Below are positions 23,970 through 37,244 of a stretch of 64,000 nucleotides of DNA, piece after piece. Positions within the stretch are counted from its first letter, which is position 1; every line of letters starts with the position of its first letter. Origin of the DNA: Casuarius casuarius (Eukaryota > Chordata > Aves > Casuariiformes > Casuariidae); NCBI GenBank assembly GCA_003342895.1, contig PTFA01000230.1, positions 1,192,966 through 1,256,965 on the forward strand, read 5' to 3'. The position numbers were made by a program, and so were the translations under genes. The notes under the pieces are model-generated. The model ran no database searches. It worked only from the letters and a program-made list of their open reading frames with translations, and had not been told where the DNA came from.

Positions 23970-25180
23970 TACCTTTCCTGTTTTAGGGCTGTTTTATGTT
24001 TGCATGAGCTGCAGGGGGAATGGAAGTGCAATAGCTGATCTAGCAAGGCACAAAAACCCCACAAATATCTACATACTTCATTTGGCGTCCTCTCAACTTT
24101 CTTTTGAAAATAAGCAGGCAGAAAAAGGGATGTGTCAAAACCCCACTGCAGCAGTTAGCACCAGATAACATTCTGCCAGTACATGTATCAATCCCACATA
24201 ATTTTAATTAACAGAACACAAAAAGGCAGAGAATCTGGCCTCACTTTGCTATAGGGTACAACAAAAGCATCCACCCGAAGGGATCCTCTTCTGCGCAATG
24301 AGCCCATGATGATTTTTAACCAAGTATTCCTCTCTGGTCATTAAAAAGAGCTTTCAACACTGATGCTTTAACAACCAGGAGGGATATTTTGAAAGCATTT
24401 TTTGTACAGTTTGGAACATTTTGCAGAAGTTTTTTAAGCATGTATGGAATACATTGTTAGGGATATGTCAAAAAATCTTGCAGGTTTAACTTTTAGGATT
24501 AAAGGCTGAACATTATCACATTTAAAAATAGGCTAATAATTAAACCTCTCATCTATGGAGGACAAAAATCTTGTAATTTCATCTTACTGATGGATGACAT
24601 GACAATGAACAGTAAATATTATAAACACTAAGATTATCATCCATTCAAGATAAATGGCAAGAAATTAGCTATGTTCTGGAACTCAGCAAGTTGTAGAAAG
24701 ATTTATCACAGAGTTTCCAACATGTGGTTTGTGGAGAACTAGTTGTACATCAATCACTTGCTAGCAGTCTTCACTAAATGCACAGGATTACAGTGGCTGC
24801 AATGCTAATTCCAGTTTCAAAATATGTGACTAACCTGCTGCCTCTCTGCCTACAGTGGAGGTACCCAATTCAAGTGCCAAGGGGAGGTAGTCACTACAAA
24901 CAGATTTGAGATCATTGGCCAAATTGGGTAAAATACAGAGCAAGCAGTACTGGGTATTAGGGAAGAACCATATCCCGAAAAAGCTTTCAGCACAGGAGCA
25001 GGGTTTGTGTTTTGGCGACCTCCTCAGCGATGCTGCTCATGGAGGGAGTCTCCCTACTGAAGACAAGGATCACATACTTGGGTCAGGCAGAGGCATGTTA
25101 GCAGGTGGCTGGGGCTGTCCTCCTCTGCCCACACAGTCCCTTGCTGTACTCCCACTTCCAGAGAGATCCCTCTTGCCATG
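23970..25180. other. Non-coding sequence, no feature recognised
   Basis: Ordinary DNA. Small frames only, none recognised. Confidence 0.5.
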
Positions 25181-25340
25181 AAGGCTGAATTTCCTTCTTA
25201 TCGGATTTCATCCCAAATCCACAGAGTTTATGGAAAGATTCCTACTAAGGTCAATGGTTTTGGTCTGAATCACTGCACAGAGGCACTTGTGGACTGCAGG
25301 AGTTCAGAGCTGGACCCTTTGCCTCCATCAGGTGTCAAGT

Positions 25341-25366
25341 GTGGTGGTGGTGGGGGGGGAGGGGGG
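25341..25366 (+). repeat. G-rich run, possible quadruplex
   Basis: Four GTG/GGT units are followed by G8 (25352-25359), one A and G6 (25361-25366). The plus strand has enough G tracts to form a G-quadruplex. Confidence 0.85.
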
Positions 25367-25374
25367 CAGTGACA

Positions 25375-28300
25375 GAAATGGCAATGCCTTTGAACAGCCA
25401 GAGTAGCTTGAACTTGTTTTCCACCTTCCCCCTCCTGCCTTTTAGGGATTTTTATGGAAAACACATTTGTAATGTATTCGATTGCATCTATGCAGGGGAG
25501 AACTAGATTGGCATAAAGGTAAACAACTGGCAAATTATTCATAACTCAAAATCTGCCCAAAGTTTTCTTGTTCCAAAATTTCAGAAATTAGAGACTGCTC
25601 ACCAGATGTTATTAAAAAAATTACTAATTTAACTGCTAAACTGCTAAAAGGCTCGCTCTGGTAATATTTTCCTGCAGCAAATGTCTGTGTCTTGTTAAAT
25701 GTTTATTGAATACTGTAATTATATTACATTTGCTGTTAAATGATATTGACATTTTTGAATAATTTTTTTTTTTTAACCCAGGCAGGATCTATAATGTGAA
25801 CATCTGGTTGTAACCTAATGTGTGGCATTGAAACAAGAAAAAAATCTCCCCACCCTCAAAGAAAAAAGCCTTCTGCCAGTGTTTTTCTCTGTATATTATT
25901 TTTTCAAAGTAGCTCGGGCTTTTGTAGCACTAGCTATGATTAAGTATCAGGACTTTCTCACTATCAGCAAATGTTTAAAGGCAAGTAACCAGCAAAGCTT
26001 CAGCAAGCTGATGGCTGGTGAAATAAGGATATATTTAGCAATGAAGCAGCTGTTTCTTGAGCAATAATCCAGCTGTTTGGCTTAGAGGATACCTGTTAGA
26101 GTTATTAATCATATTAAAAAGCAGAAAAAAATCCTGACCTTGGAAGGCATGAAACAGACTTTTAAAGATCTTTTCTAATAAAAAGGTGGCTTTGTCACTA
26201 TAAGCAGTGTAAGAAAAAGAAACAAAAAAAGTTTTGGGGGGAGCCTTTTAGAAATACATAGGTATTGCAGTAGATACACTTAATATTGCTGCCAGCTACT
26301 GATCAAGTTTCCTTTCTTCATTCAGTGGATGTTCCTGTTGTAGAACACTTGCAAAATGCTTTGTATCATAGTGTTTTCCATATCCATTCCCTCCCCTAAA
26401 TCTTTCTGTTGAATTACTGTAAAGGGTTCAGATGTGATGTTGGCTAACTGCACCACTTAGCATACATTTATTTTTTCCCATTTCCCATTGGGTAATGGAA
26501 GACAGAAATTTGGCTTTGTTTGGCCTTGGGAACTATCCATAACTCAAGGAATGTGATTTCTACTGGAGGCTGGAACAAGGAATACATATAAAATTCTACC
26601 ATATAGCTGGAATTTTTAAAACAGCCTTTCTTTTATAGGGTTTCCCTGTCACGCAGTAGATTCAATCAACAGAACCTGTCAGTTATGGTATGTTTGCACT
26701 GAACAGGCTTGAGATGGAACTCCAGTTTTTAAACTGTAACTGGTAATATTGATAAAGATGTTTCTGGCTGAGAACATCTTTGAAAGCAAAAATCTCCTTG
26801 TATGTAGATAGGACCGAATCCAGACTGCCGTATTTGCACAAAGTAATTATAGTGGCTCCATTGTTATTCCAGGTGGTCCTGCGCTGCACAGCTAGAATCT
26901 CCACACGAAAGACCTATACGTGTACAAAATCTATGGTCTTTGGGCAATATAACAATCCCCTAAAAAGTAGACAGACCCATTTCTTCTGGCTAGGTTTTGG
27001 GGATTTTCTGAGTGAGGGTGTTTGGGTTTTCTTTTGCTTTGTGTCTCTCTAAAGAATAAGAAAGTAGAATAAAACTCAAATAGTTTAAATATCTTGGATC
27101 TGAGCTATTTGTTCAGCTGAACATTTTGGTGGTTTTTAATCGGAATATAATATTTTTATCTGTCAAAATGAAATGTTTCATTTAGGAGGATCTGAATCAG
27201 AAAATAAAGACAGTCTTGGTAAATCATACTTTTCCATGAATATCATCAGTTTTCATAAAACCATCCATATGAACAGAAATGTATCTGTCAGCAATGAAAA
27301 AAGATCAGACTCCCATCAAAGAATAAATTCATGCATTGAAGACTTCATGGAATATCATAGCTAAAATCTGCTCTCATTAATCATGGATTACATTTTTCAT
27401 ACTAGAGTAAACTGCCTGTTGTACTGCAGAATGACTTGAGGGTCTGGCACCACTCCCTCTCAGCCTCATGTGATGTAGTACGAACACACACACTTTTGCC
27501 ATAGGACTGGATGTACATCCCTTGCCTGACTGGATATATGCTTACCCTTTTCCATGTGGTCCTGTGACTTGCCCACATTTGAGAAGCTTTTGGGAAGGAG
27601 GCAGTGAAGACAGTATACTATGAGCCCCTGTTTGGCCATGGCCAGCATAAACCTGTCACTGACTGTATGACGTGGAATAGATTTATTGTTTTATCAGCTA
27701 AGTGTATCAGAAAAATCTGCCTGGGCTTGGTAAGTACTATGCCTAAGTATCACATACACAGCTCACAGTAAGAGAAATCAGCATTAATACTATGAGCATT
27801 TTATAGATCAATGGAATCATTCTTAGCTTTTCAAAAAGTATTAATTTTCCCTCAGAACAACATCCATTGCAGGCAATGGAAAGGCCCACGTTAATTCAAG
27901 TGCATGTGGGTGGAGGTTAAATCTGGTCCTTAAGTTCAGGATATTAAGGAGTCACTCTAACCTGCAGTGATTTATACACATTTGCATAACAGTACCTCAT
28001 GTAAAGCTAACATAAGTCTGCCACGGAAGAGAGAGCTATAGAAAAGGAAGCAGTCAGTGAGGACCAAACCTTGTCTCCATCACACACTGTGTCAGTCCTC
28101 TTCCTGTCTGAGAGATACATGGTTTCATCTGAAGTTGCAGGCTCCCCCTGTAGAGAACTGAGCAGGCAAGAAGATGAGCTTTCATGGAAGATACCAGAGT
28201 CCTTGCCTGGCCCTGGCAGGCTTACTGTGAGTCTCCCTCTGGCTTCTGGAAAGGGCTTCTGCTCCAGGAATAGCAAAATTGGTCTCAAGGTACCAGCAAT

Positions 28301-30225
28301 AACAACAAAGCTGACATGCTGGCTGTTCGTCAGTTTTTTTCTCTCTTACTGAAAAATTAAACACTGGATATAATTCAACACTATATACTGTGGCTCTGGT
28401 GCTTTAAACAGATTATGAGAATCTTAGTGGCTTGGAAAGATCCCATGTGTTTCTCCACAGGTAGGTGTCTGTCAGCACTGATGTTACAAAATGTTTTTCC
28501 TGGGTCCATATAGGAATTTTAAATGGTGGTTTGCAAACTGAAATTTGTCATGCCGAGTGCTAACCAGAGAGATTTTGACAGCCACCTAGAACTGAATGTA
28601 CTTAATAATAAAAGTAACATCTGAGATATACTAAAGCTTCACAGATTATTCAGCAGCACATTGAACTATGAGGTTCCTATTCATGTGTGATGCCTCCAAC
28701 AGGGGGTTGTGGTTGTGGTGGGTCTGAAGTAAAACCATGCTGACTGGATGGTTGGTAGTGGTATGCCAACTGATAGCTGTGGAGCAGAGCACGTCACACT
28801 GCTGATGTAGATTTCTGTCCTCTGCATACTCTGTTTTCATAAAACTAGCAAGAATATCATTGTGAGATTTTGAATTGGGTTAAAATTGGCCTGGGAGTTA
28901 CGAGAATGGGGGAAAGAATGAAGTCCTACCAGATAGCTCATCCCAGAAGCCTAATTTCCTTGGGATCCCACACTAAAAATACCACTCTGAATTCAATGGC
29001 ATATATTATGTATGTTCATACGTTCGCATGAATGCATGCGCCTAAGTATAACTTTCACAGTTCCATAATTTGTTGGTGGATTTGCATATGTATAGGGAAG
29101 GATCACATATAATTTATATACACATAAATTATTTGCATATATACATATAAATACACACAACATGTACACTATAGAGATATATATACTGTGTATATATTTT
29201 GCAGAAAGAAAAATAGAAAAATCTTGCTAATATTGTCTACCTAAAAATGTACCCCCAAAATTAATTCCCTAAGTATAATCCTTAACAAAAATTGTTGCTT
29301 GTTGCTTCTGAGCCTTCTTCACCAGTCAAGAGCAAGTGTAGACATCCATTACTTTGTGGAGAGAAAACAAAGTGTAAAAAAGTTCTCAAGAACTTTTTAA
29401 CCAGCAGAATCTTTGCTGAGCAGCCATCCAAGGAACCAGAGTAGAATTAAGACCTTTGCCAGTATATAAAACAAATCTGAGGAATTTCCAGCCAGAGTTT
29501 CCAAAGAACCCTTTCCCAAAGGTCCTTCAGTCTTTCTCTGCCATGCCTCCTTGAAACACATCTATCATACACTCAAAGTGCAAGCATATACTGTCAAACA
29601 AGTGTGGCTCTTTGCTAGTCTTGCGACAGGTCCGAGAACAAGAGCCAAGTGTGTTCATTGCCCATCCTCCAGCTGGATATTCTGTAATAATCTGCCTACA
29701 TACTAGTCTAATAGGAGATCCATAGTAAAAAATGCTAAAAGTTATTGTTATAACATAATTACTGTTTTTTTAATCTGTAAAATGTCATCTTTTCTGAATT
29801 TTCCATTCCAGCAAATTAGCAATATAGCAGTCCTTGAGAATTATATGAAATGAGTGATTTATTTGTAATTTTAACCCTGTTTTTGTCCATAGATTTCCAG
29901 GCTGATTATGGTTGGAATGTTTTTTATAGAACTTTATATTTGCACATCATTGATTTCAAATGCACAACATGTTGCTATTCACATTCTGTTTTGCTAGGTG
30001 CTGCTGGCCAGTTGAGTGTAGTGTATCTATTGCCTTGCTGTATTTGTGTGCAAGAATTCCTGGTGAAATACTTGTGAACACATCTTTAAGCACTGTAGTC
30101 TGTTAATTGCATTAGAATAGGAACAGAATAGCCACCAAACTGTGCACGTTTATTTTTAAAAGCCCGTATTTTAGTAGCACTTATTAGATCTCTGCCCCTC
30201 ATCTAAATTCTAACAACATTTCATT
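25375..30225. other. Non-coding sequence with scattered low complexity
   Basis: No frame above 93 codons and no recognisable exon. Low-complexity spots include T10 near 25767 and TA/CA-rich DNA at about 29100-29195. CGCATG-AATG-CATGCG (29025-29040) is a six-base perfect hairpin. A weak palindromic repeat relic (CCATTGCAGGCAATGG) lies at about 27866-27881. Confidence 0.45.
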
Positions 30226-30230
30226 AGTGA

Positions 30231-30252
30231 TTTTATTTATTTATTTATTTAC
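30231..30252. repeat. (TTTA)n microsatellite
   Basis: About five TTTA units in AT-rich surroundings. Confidence 0.9.
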
Positions 30253-30259
30253 TTTTACT

Positions 30260-31225
30260 GAGCAAGGATACATAGTTAGGCTTCAGGACCCAAAGCTTTA
30301 TTTCATGTACGGTTCCTAGAGGCAGCTGAATCCAAGAAAAAATATACTAGCAAGTAGAAGGCGCCAGCTGTTACAAGCTTTTTTACTTGGATATTTTCTG
30401 TTCAGATATGTTTTTCTTTTCGTGCAGAATTCAGATAAGCTTGTTTGATCAATGCCATCTGCAGGCTTTCCAAAGACAGTGATTTTGTTCTTTGGGGTCT
30501 TGATTCTTCTTAAATCCATCCTCAATTTTACACATTGGGTTTGGTTCCGTTGACTTTGACGGGACTACCTGTCAGTCAAAGAGGTAAGCTTGTTGATGAG
30601 TCTTACAGACTGATGCCTAAGTATTTAAAATGTATTATCAAATACAAATATTCTGGACAAGCAGCTAAAGACCTTCACAGGTATGCGAACTGTTTCTCAG
30701 AATAAGCCAAATAGGATCCTGCAATCAGATCCATTCAAAAAATAGCTAGCTGCCATATAGAGCTCCAGCACCTAAACCAGAATGCTAGGTGAATATATAT
30801 ACAACAGCAGGAATGCGGTGGCAGTGAAAGAAGTCTCTCTTTGCCACCATTTGCTAACAGATGCATTAGGAAAGTACAATTTGCCATACAAATGTGTATT
30901 GACCAACAAGAAGTCTGCCTGCTTCGTATCTTCCAACTGCTGGAGTAAAAAAAATGTCAAGAGCAGCCTGTTGCACACAAAACTGGGGAAAGAAAAGAAA
31001 TTCCTGTCCCCTTTGGATGATATATATCCCTGGGGATAGCAAACCCCAAATTTCTTCAGAATCAAAACATAAATGGGAGCTCCTCTTGTATGGTACAGAC
31101 ACCAGACAAGTTTCCTGCCTCTTTCTTCCAGTAAACCTGTGCAAGTGGGGCTAGAGGTTGTAAATTCGAAATGCAGTTCAACTCTTTCCACCTTTTAGCT
31201 TGATGCATATAAGGACATTCTATTC
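30260..31225. other. Non-coding sequence, no gene recognised
   Basis: A 139-codon minus-strand frame (30772-31191) overlaps an 85-codon plus-strand frame (30782-31039). Neither has a recognisable domain or splice context, so both are treated as chance. TCCGTTGACTTTGACGGGAC (about 30546-30565) may be another palindromic repeat relic. Confidence 0.4.
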
Positions 31226-31230
31226 TCTTT

Positions 31231-31370
31231 ACCTGAAGAGGGATTGTGTGCTCTAAACCTTATGTATTTTTTCAACTATTTTAGTTAGTCTAATAAAAGA
31301 CAATACCGCTCTCTACAAACCTGGCCTTGCTTATATCTTTAGACCATCATAGCTACAACAACACTACTTA
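31231..31370 (+). repeat. Interspersed repeat tail, copy 1 of 2
   Basis: Reads ACCTGAAGAGGGATTGTGTG, then TAGTTAGTCTAATAAAAGAC followed by AATACCGCTCTC, then CATAGCTACAACAACACTAC. I remember this as a tail pattern of a repeat widespread in turtle and other sauropsid genomes ('ttggtccaataaaagatattacctc ... ggctacaacaacac'). The family name is uncertain. A second copy in this window (37150-37240) supports it being a repeat. Confidence 0.6.
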
Positions 31371-31374
31371 TAAA

Positions 31375-32570
31375 ACATAATGCATCTAAAAAATAACACG
31401 TCCATTAAGAAGACAGGCATAATTTTCTTACAAAGCTGAAGTGAAATGTCAACATTTTTAGAATCCAAGAGCAAAACCAGGAGGTAGAAATGCCGGTGGT
31501 CTGATCCCTAATTGTTTTAAAAGGCAATAAAGACAGATTGTTCCTTTTAAGATGCTGCAGTGACTTTTTTTTTTCTTAACTGATAGTGGTAATCTCGCCT
31601 AGCACTGCTGATAGTTCTGTATGGGTCTGATTCCTTGAAAGGGTCCTTATAAGGCTTCATACCTCCAGAATGGCTTTCTCTTGGTACCTATTTCTTTCTT
31701 CTTGGAAAAATCTCTTTCATCATGTCATGCAAAGTAAAAGATTAAAGCCAATTCCGCTTTTCTTCTTAACACTCTCAGCCATTATATCTGTGAGCTAGGA
31801 AGGCCAAGGCATGCATAAAGTGAGTACTGGTGGCATTAAAAATCATGAATACTCTCTCCCTAATAATTGCGTTAATATTGCAGTGTGAGAAAAAACATCA
31901 GATAGATACACAGCAAGGAGAGTTAGATACATAACGCTTGAAGACAATGGAAAGACCACTGGAAGGCCAAGAAAGAAGGCCAAGTTGTTTAACCATTTGC
32001 AGCTGTTATGTAGGCACTGTGATAGAGGAAGTTTAGAAGAGAACTTCTAACGAGTATGTATCTGAAATGAAATGAAGTTTATGGACTAAACATATGCCAG
32101 ACAAGACACGGGAAAACATGACTGGAAGCAATTTTTTCTGCTACCAAAGCCAGTTCTGGGAGAATGTCCTACTAAGACTTCACCCTTAGGTTCCTTTAAA
32201 ATAGAAGTTTCTTTGTTTAACATAGCATCGGCTGGGAAGGCAAAAGCAATTCAGTGCTTCTGGTCAGTGATGGAAGTATTACGATGTAGGTGGAGGATGT
32301 TTCTTTGAAGTACAGAATTCCATGAAAACAGGAAGAAGACATACTGACTGAAAACATTGAGAGCAGGTCAGAAGAGATACTGATCTCTGAAACACTTTCT
32401 GTGTGGACCTAAACCAAGCCTATTGGAGTAAAGGGGATGTCATATCCAGAGCCTCTGGTTCAGAATTTTATGCTCTATTTGAAGCACTGAGAGTAACCTG
32501 AGGGTAGAATGTTAACCAAATTCTGTCTATGTTGGTTAATGAACTTCAGGCATGAACACTAAATTTGCCC
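31375..32570. other. Non-coding sequence, no feature recognised
   Basis: Ordinary AT-rich DNA. No frame of note and no nameable repeat. Confidence 0.5.
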
Positions 32571-32584
32571 TACCATTAGTCTTC

Positions 32585-32652
32585 TTTGAGCAGGGATTTG
32601 GGCCAGGTGACCTCCAAAGGTCCCTTCCAGCCTAAATCATTCTGTAATTCTA
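32585..32652 (+). mobile_element. CR1 LINE 3' end fragment
   Basis: GACCTCCAAAGGTCCCTTCC followed by AGCCTAAATCATTCTGTAATTCT is the diagnostic 3' end of avian-type CR1 non-LTR retrotransposons (GACCTCCAGAGGTCCCTTCC... ending in ATTCTRTGATTCT-like repeats). Only the extreme 3' end is present, as expected for a severely 5'-truncated insertion. The upstream boundary is not clear. Confidence 0.85.
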
Positions 32653-32659
32653 AATATGA

Positions 32660-33285
32660 TCCCCTTATGCTATAGTGCCTTTTGCAATAGCAGTGAGTTA
32701 TAAAAATTTCCAAGTTACAAACATTCTACATGAGGAATTGTTTTGCTTCAGCAGCCTATACGATCGTGGCCTGAGCACTAGCTTCATCAAATCCTATTTT
32801 GCTATTTTATTGTGCATGTTCCCTGTTACAGAGTGGTTTTTAAGTCTTGCAACTCAAACAATTTGTTTCTGCTGCTTCTCATCTCCACTTTTCTCTTATT
32901 ATATTTACTGCAGATTGTATATACATATACAAAATGAGCACCACTTGCAGTTCTTCATTGCTAACATCCTCTCCAGAGACACCTATCTGCCAGTTATGCC
33001 CTTTCTCTTTAAAAGCATAATTGTAGTTTTTAAAAAGCTAATGTTAAGCCTCATTTCTTTCTTTCAAGACTTGGAAGGACTTATAAATCATCATAATGAC
33101 AGCTAGTAAAGACTAAATAAAACCAGTATCAACCTCATGTAAATATTTCTTTGCTAGATCCATCAACCCTCAAACCATTATGCTCACTGCTAATCCTCTA
33201 GCCTTGTAAAGCTGTGCTGTCTAGAATATATGGCAAGATGTAGAAGTGCCTTTCCCCTGATATTCTGAAATCTTCAGGCTCTTAT
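32660..33285. other. Non-coding sequence, long chance frame
   Basis: A 143-codon plus-strand frame (32675-33106) is rich in phenylalanine, leucine and isoleucine because the DNA is T-rich. No domain or splice site is recognised, so it is not called as a gene. Confidence 0.4.
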
Positions 33286-33294
33286 GTAGAAGAG

Positions 33295-33395
33295 TAGTCT
33301 TGTGGTTATAGCACTGGGCAAGAAGACATAAGAGCTGTCTTCATTCCCAGCCCTCACCCAGATTTCCTGCGGGACTTTGAACAAGTCATCAGAGC
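33295..33395 (+). mobile_element. MIR-type CORE-SINE relic
   Basis: TTGTGGTTATAGCACTGGGC followed by CATTCCCAGCCCTCACC and GGGACTTTGAACAAGTCATC follows the order of the MIR/CORE-SINE consensus (GTGGTTAGAGCA..., TTCCCAGCTCTGCC..., GTGACCTTGGGCAAGTCA). It is heavily diverged and fragmentary. Confidence 0.6.
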
Positions 33396-33679
33396 TGGTG
33401 GGACTGGACAGACAGTGGAGAGAGGTGCCCAGAACCCAGTATACATAAATTCTTCAAGGGTAAGAAATTAGGGAGGCAAGTTTCTCTGCCTAAGGCAGTG
33501 ACAGTCCTTGCCTTAAAGTAATGTGATGTATTTCTCTGTTTCTCAAGATGGTATTTAACTATCTCATAACTATCTCATATTCTCTAGGTGGGCCTGTATG
33601 GGTGGTTTTCTATGGACTTCTGTAGATAGTTGTTTGTGCCTTTTCCTTGTCTTTCCTCATTCCCCCTCCTCCTCCCATT

Positions 33680-33694
33680 CCCCCCCCCCCCCCC
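33680..33694. repeat. C15 homopolymer
   Basis: Fifteen C residues within a pyrimidine-rich stretch, followed by a short CA run. Such runs are error-prone in assemblies. Confidence 0.9.
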
Positions 33695-33699
33695 ACAAA

Positions 33700-36600
33700 C
33701 ACACACTTCTTTTTAGGTTATCCAAGAAGTTCTCAAGAATCTTTAGATCTATCTTTTGGACCTAAACAATGCATTTTATTGTCTGGCACCAGAAAAACAA
33801 AATGGCTGAATCCATCCAGTTGACACTGAACCACTGACAAAATTAATTGCTGATATCAAAGATTCACATGCTTCATTCAGTGCTAATTCTCTCATAAATA
33901 TATACGTGCCTTTTTGTCAGTGCTTTTATAAACCTCCAAGTGAGGTTGATTCCTTTCACTGAGATATAATTGTTGGTGTATGTTTCCCATGTGAATGATG
34001 AAAGCCAGTTAGAATTACTGCTGAGTGGACTAGAGCAATCCAGGATTACGATGAATGTGAGCAGTGAATGATCAGTGACTGTTGTAAGTAAAATATTGTT
34101 GAGCGTGAAGGGCCTATAATTACTGGGACATGACACGTCAGCTGAACATCTTCATGTCAAACGTGGGACAAATATGATATTCATCTTTATGAACTGAAAG
34201 CTTTTGAGTGAGAAATTAATTAATCACAAAATGGTGTGTGGTTCTTACATAGCAAGCTAATTCACCCATCTTATAGTTTCAGTAGAACGGTACTCATTTA
34301 CATGAGGGCTGAATTTGACAAGTGAGAATGAAAACATTGTGAAATGTTCCTACAGGGCTTCTGTTGACTGTGGTCTCATGAGGTTCCATCCCCTAAAATA
34401 GTGTTGACCTTGTTAATCAAGAAGTAACTCCTTTTTTCCTACAGCTTCTCATACCCGTTAGACTCCCGCGCTGATAGTACCTCAGGAAACATTAGTCTGT
34501 GCTCAGGTTGCTGCCTGGAAATAACTTATTTGGCCACTTGATTATACTCGATAGCTTATTTTCAGAATTTTTTTGTCCAATAGAAACCATGGCTCACATC
34601 CTATAGCTGTTCACATCAGGATATGTCTGGTGGCAGCCGGAAACCTTGCATTGTACTATTTACAGAGCTGATGGTGATAGTTAAAATGTATGTGACCTAT
34701 ATACAGGAAATCATGGAGATAAAGGAACCTTATTTCTCCAGTAAAACACATTTCTAGTAAAATCTAAGAGTTTCTGAGGCATAACTCAAAACTGAATGTG
34801 AGCAGACTCCCACATTCCCACAATAATAGAGCATCCTTTCTGGAGATGAAACCAAGCAGGTCAAAGTAATTGACTCTAAAGAAAAGAGATGGAAAGTAGA
34901 CTGAATGTTGGTTTTTGAAGGCAGAGCATCAGGAGTGCAGATCTTTACCTCCTGCACAAAGCAGCATAATCAGAGTACTGGTGGCATAGACTGGACCTCA
35001 GGTTCACCTCAGCCCTCATTTCCTGAGGTTCTTTTGATGCCACTGAAGTGTATTAAAGACAATCTTCTCTGGCAGTATTTCAAGAGAGAAGGGATATTAT
35101 AAATGCAGCAAGAGTGGAGGAAAAACAAATGATCATCAGTAATGTCCTTTTAACATTTTGTGTATGGAGGAGGAGTGTGTGTGTGTGCACACATGTTAAG
35201 TAATCTGGATCTAAACTGATTTTACATTAAATGCTGTCAGATGCACTAAATGAACAGAAAAAAAAGTTTCTCTTCTGTCATGCCCGCATTTGGGTAAGCT
35301 TGAGTGTTGCTGGTAACAACTGTAGATAAAGACAAATATTAAAAGAGTGATTTTCATGCTGGTGCTGCTCCTTTAGGAGAGGTAACTGGCAATCAGTTGT
35401 GATGTTTAAGACAAGTTTTGTTACATTTCCCTTTGTATCTTTAAAGGAAAACAGAATAGGGCCATCACACTGTATATATTAGCAGGTTAACATATTGGGC
35501 TACACTTGCACTTTATTGTAAATGTTTTTGGTATTTCTTCTAAGTCAATGTTCACCTTGGGTATTTTCTTAGTTCACACATGTGAAATAACAGCTGGAAC
35601 TTGCCAAAATATAGCAGTCAATGCTGTGCATGTAGTAGCTTTAAAACTAACACAGGTGTCCTAGACCCCTCACACAGAGTAAACAGAAGCACACCATCGA
35701 GTGTGTCTAACTCCTCTCTTCTGGAAATGACTTGTCTTGAAATGCTTGATCTAACAATTGCTATGGTCTCCAAAGAAAGACAGATGCATCACATGGGTAA
35801 AATACTATTGATTTCTACAGACAAGTGCACCATCTACCTTTTTGTAATAGAAATGTAATATCATAACCTGATTCTACCTAATTCCGCCCTTTTTCTTTTT
35901 TTCAAAGGAAAGGCAAGCACATTTAATGAGCTTGGTTCATCCCTGGGTCACACCAGGAGAAGAAGGACAAGACCTCCATCACTGGAAAGACCACCCAGAG
36001 GTGAGGAAGTTGTGCCTGCCCAGGCCAGAGGGTAAGACAAGAAGGACTCGGGCAATCCCAATGGGTCCCCTCCAGAGCCCAAGCCACGAGTATCAGCTGC
36101 CTTTCTGGCTGAAGTCCCGGGGCCCCAGCCTTGCAAAAAGAGCCCATTTCTTTTCAGTGTGAGTACGCCTCATTTCCTTTGTGCTGGCAAGGCTGTATGT
36201 AAACAAGAAAATACAAATACAATGAGCTGTTTGTTTTTTACGGTGGCTTTTTATTTTGGGGGGAGTTTTTCTTTCCGTGATTTTACATTGTTCTGCTGTT
36301 TCTATATCTGAAAGAGACATAAAATAGGAAATAGTACAGTAATGACAGCTAATATACATGGTGAAGGAACTTGTCATGGGTTTGCACAGCTGTGGCCAAC
36401 TGGAATTGAGTAAACATTCAAGAATCCCACTGATAATGCACAGGACAAATGGGAATTCAGGACCTTGTTCTCAGAGCAGTTTTGGCTCCACAAAGATAAC
36501 ATACATAAAAATGATATTATGCCCTTGGGAACACCTGTGCCATCACGTTGCCTGTGTAACTGACTGGAAGTAGATAAACAAGCCCAGAGATGTACAAGAA

Positions 36601-37140
36601 AGAAGAGTAGCTGGTTCCTTCTCCAAGGCAGTATTTCTTTGCAAGGATAACATTCAGAGTAGCATCAAAGTATATACGGAATACACTCACTTGGCAAGTT
36701 GGTTCAATAGGAAGATGCATTTTGTGTAGTAATTTCATGGATCTACACTTTCTAATGAAAATACTTAATGCGTATTACCTGTAAAGATAGAACTAAAGCT
36801 ATCAGAAATGAAAACTGTCAATTCTCTGGAATCGATGTGCTCAGTTTAAGAATTTGAGAGACTGGACAGAGGCTTCTGATACTCAAGTATAGCTAATTTT
36901 GAAAAATGCATTTGCATTATTATGTCTAGCAGATGAGATCTAGAGAAGTATCTGGGGCTTTGCTGTCATCACAAAAATAAAACCTCGGATCATTTTTCTA
37001 ATTATACCATGAAAACATATTACATAAAGTCTATATAAAATGTATCTTAGAAAGGGTTAATTATGTAAATGTACAATGCCAAAAGGCTTGTTTTCACTGC
37101 AGGGCTAATCTATATTAAACTTCGGATGTTGTCCATAGCT
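33700..37140. other. Non-coding sequence, no gene recognised
   Basis: Single-copy-looking DNA with a (GT)7 spot at 35174-35187. The stretch 35930-36150 is GC-richer and carries open frames on both strands (62-78 codons) with no recognisable product; the two strands conflict. Confidence 0.45.
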
Positions 37141-37149
37141 GCACTGGGT

Positions 37150-37240
37150 CTCTGTGCCTGAAAGCTGGTCTGCTTTTTCCAGCTGTATCAGTTGATCTGA
37201 TGAAAGATATTACCTCTCCTTAGAGCTTACCTTGCTGTTT
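37150..37240 (+). repeat. Interspersed repeat tail, copy 2 of 2
   Basis: GCCTGAAAGCTGGTCTGCTT, TATCAGTTGATCTGATGAAA then GATATTACCTCTCC aligns with the 31231-31370 copy (TTAGTCTAATAAAAGACAAT, ACCGCTCTC) in the same orientation. Both are diverged from each other and from the remembered consensus. Confidence 0.5.
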
Positions 37241-37244
37241 TTGT

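Noticed and set aside
25270..25542. Minus-strand frame with a proline run
   Set aside because: The prolines come from the G-rich microsatellite. No other coding evidence.
30772..31191. 139-codon minus-strand frame overlapping an 85-codon plus-strand frame
   Set aside because: Conflicting frames on opposite strands without domain or splice evidence.
32675..33106. 143-codon plus-strand frame
   Set aside because: T-rich DNA yields a phenylalanine/leucine-rich frame. No family resemblance and no splice or promoter support.
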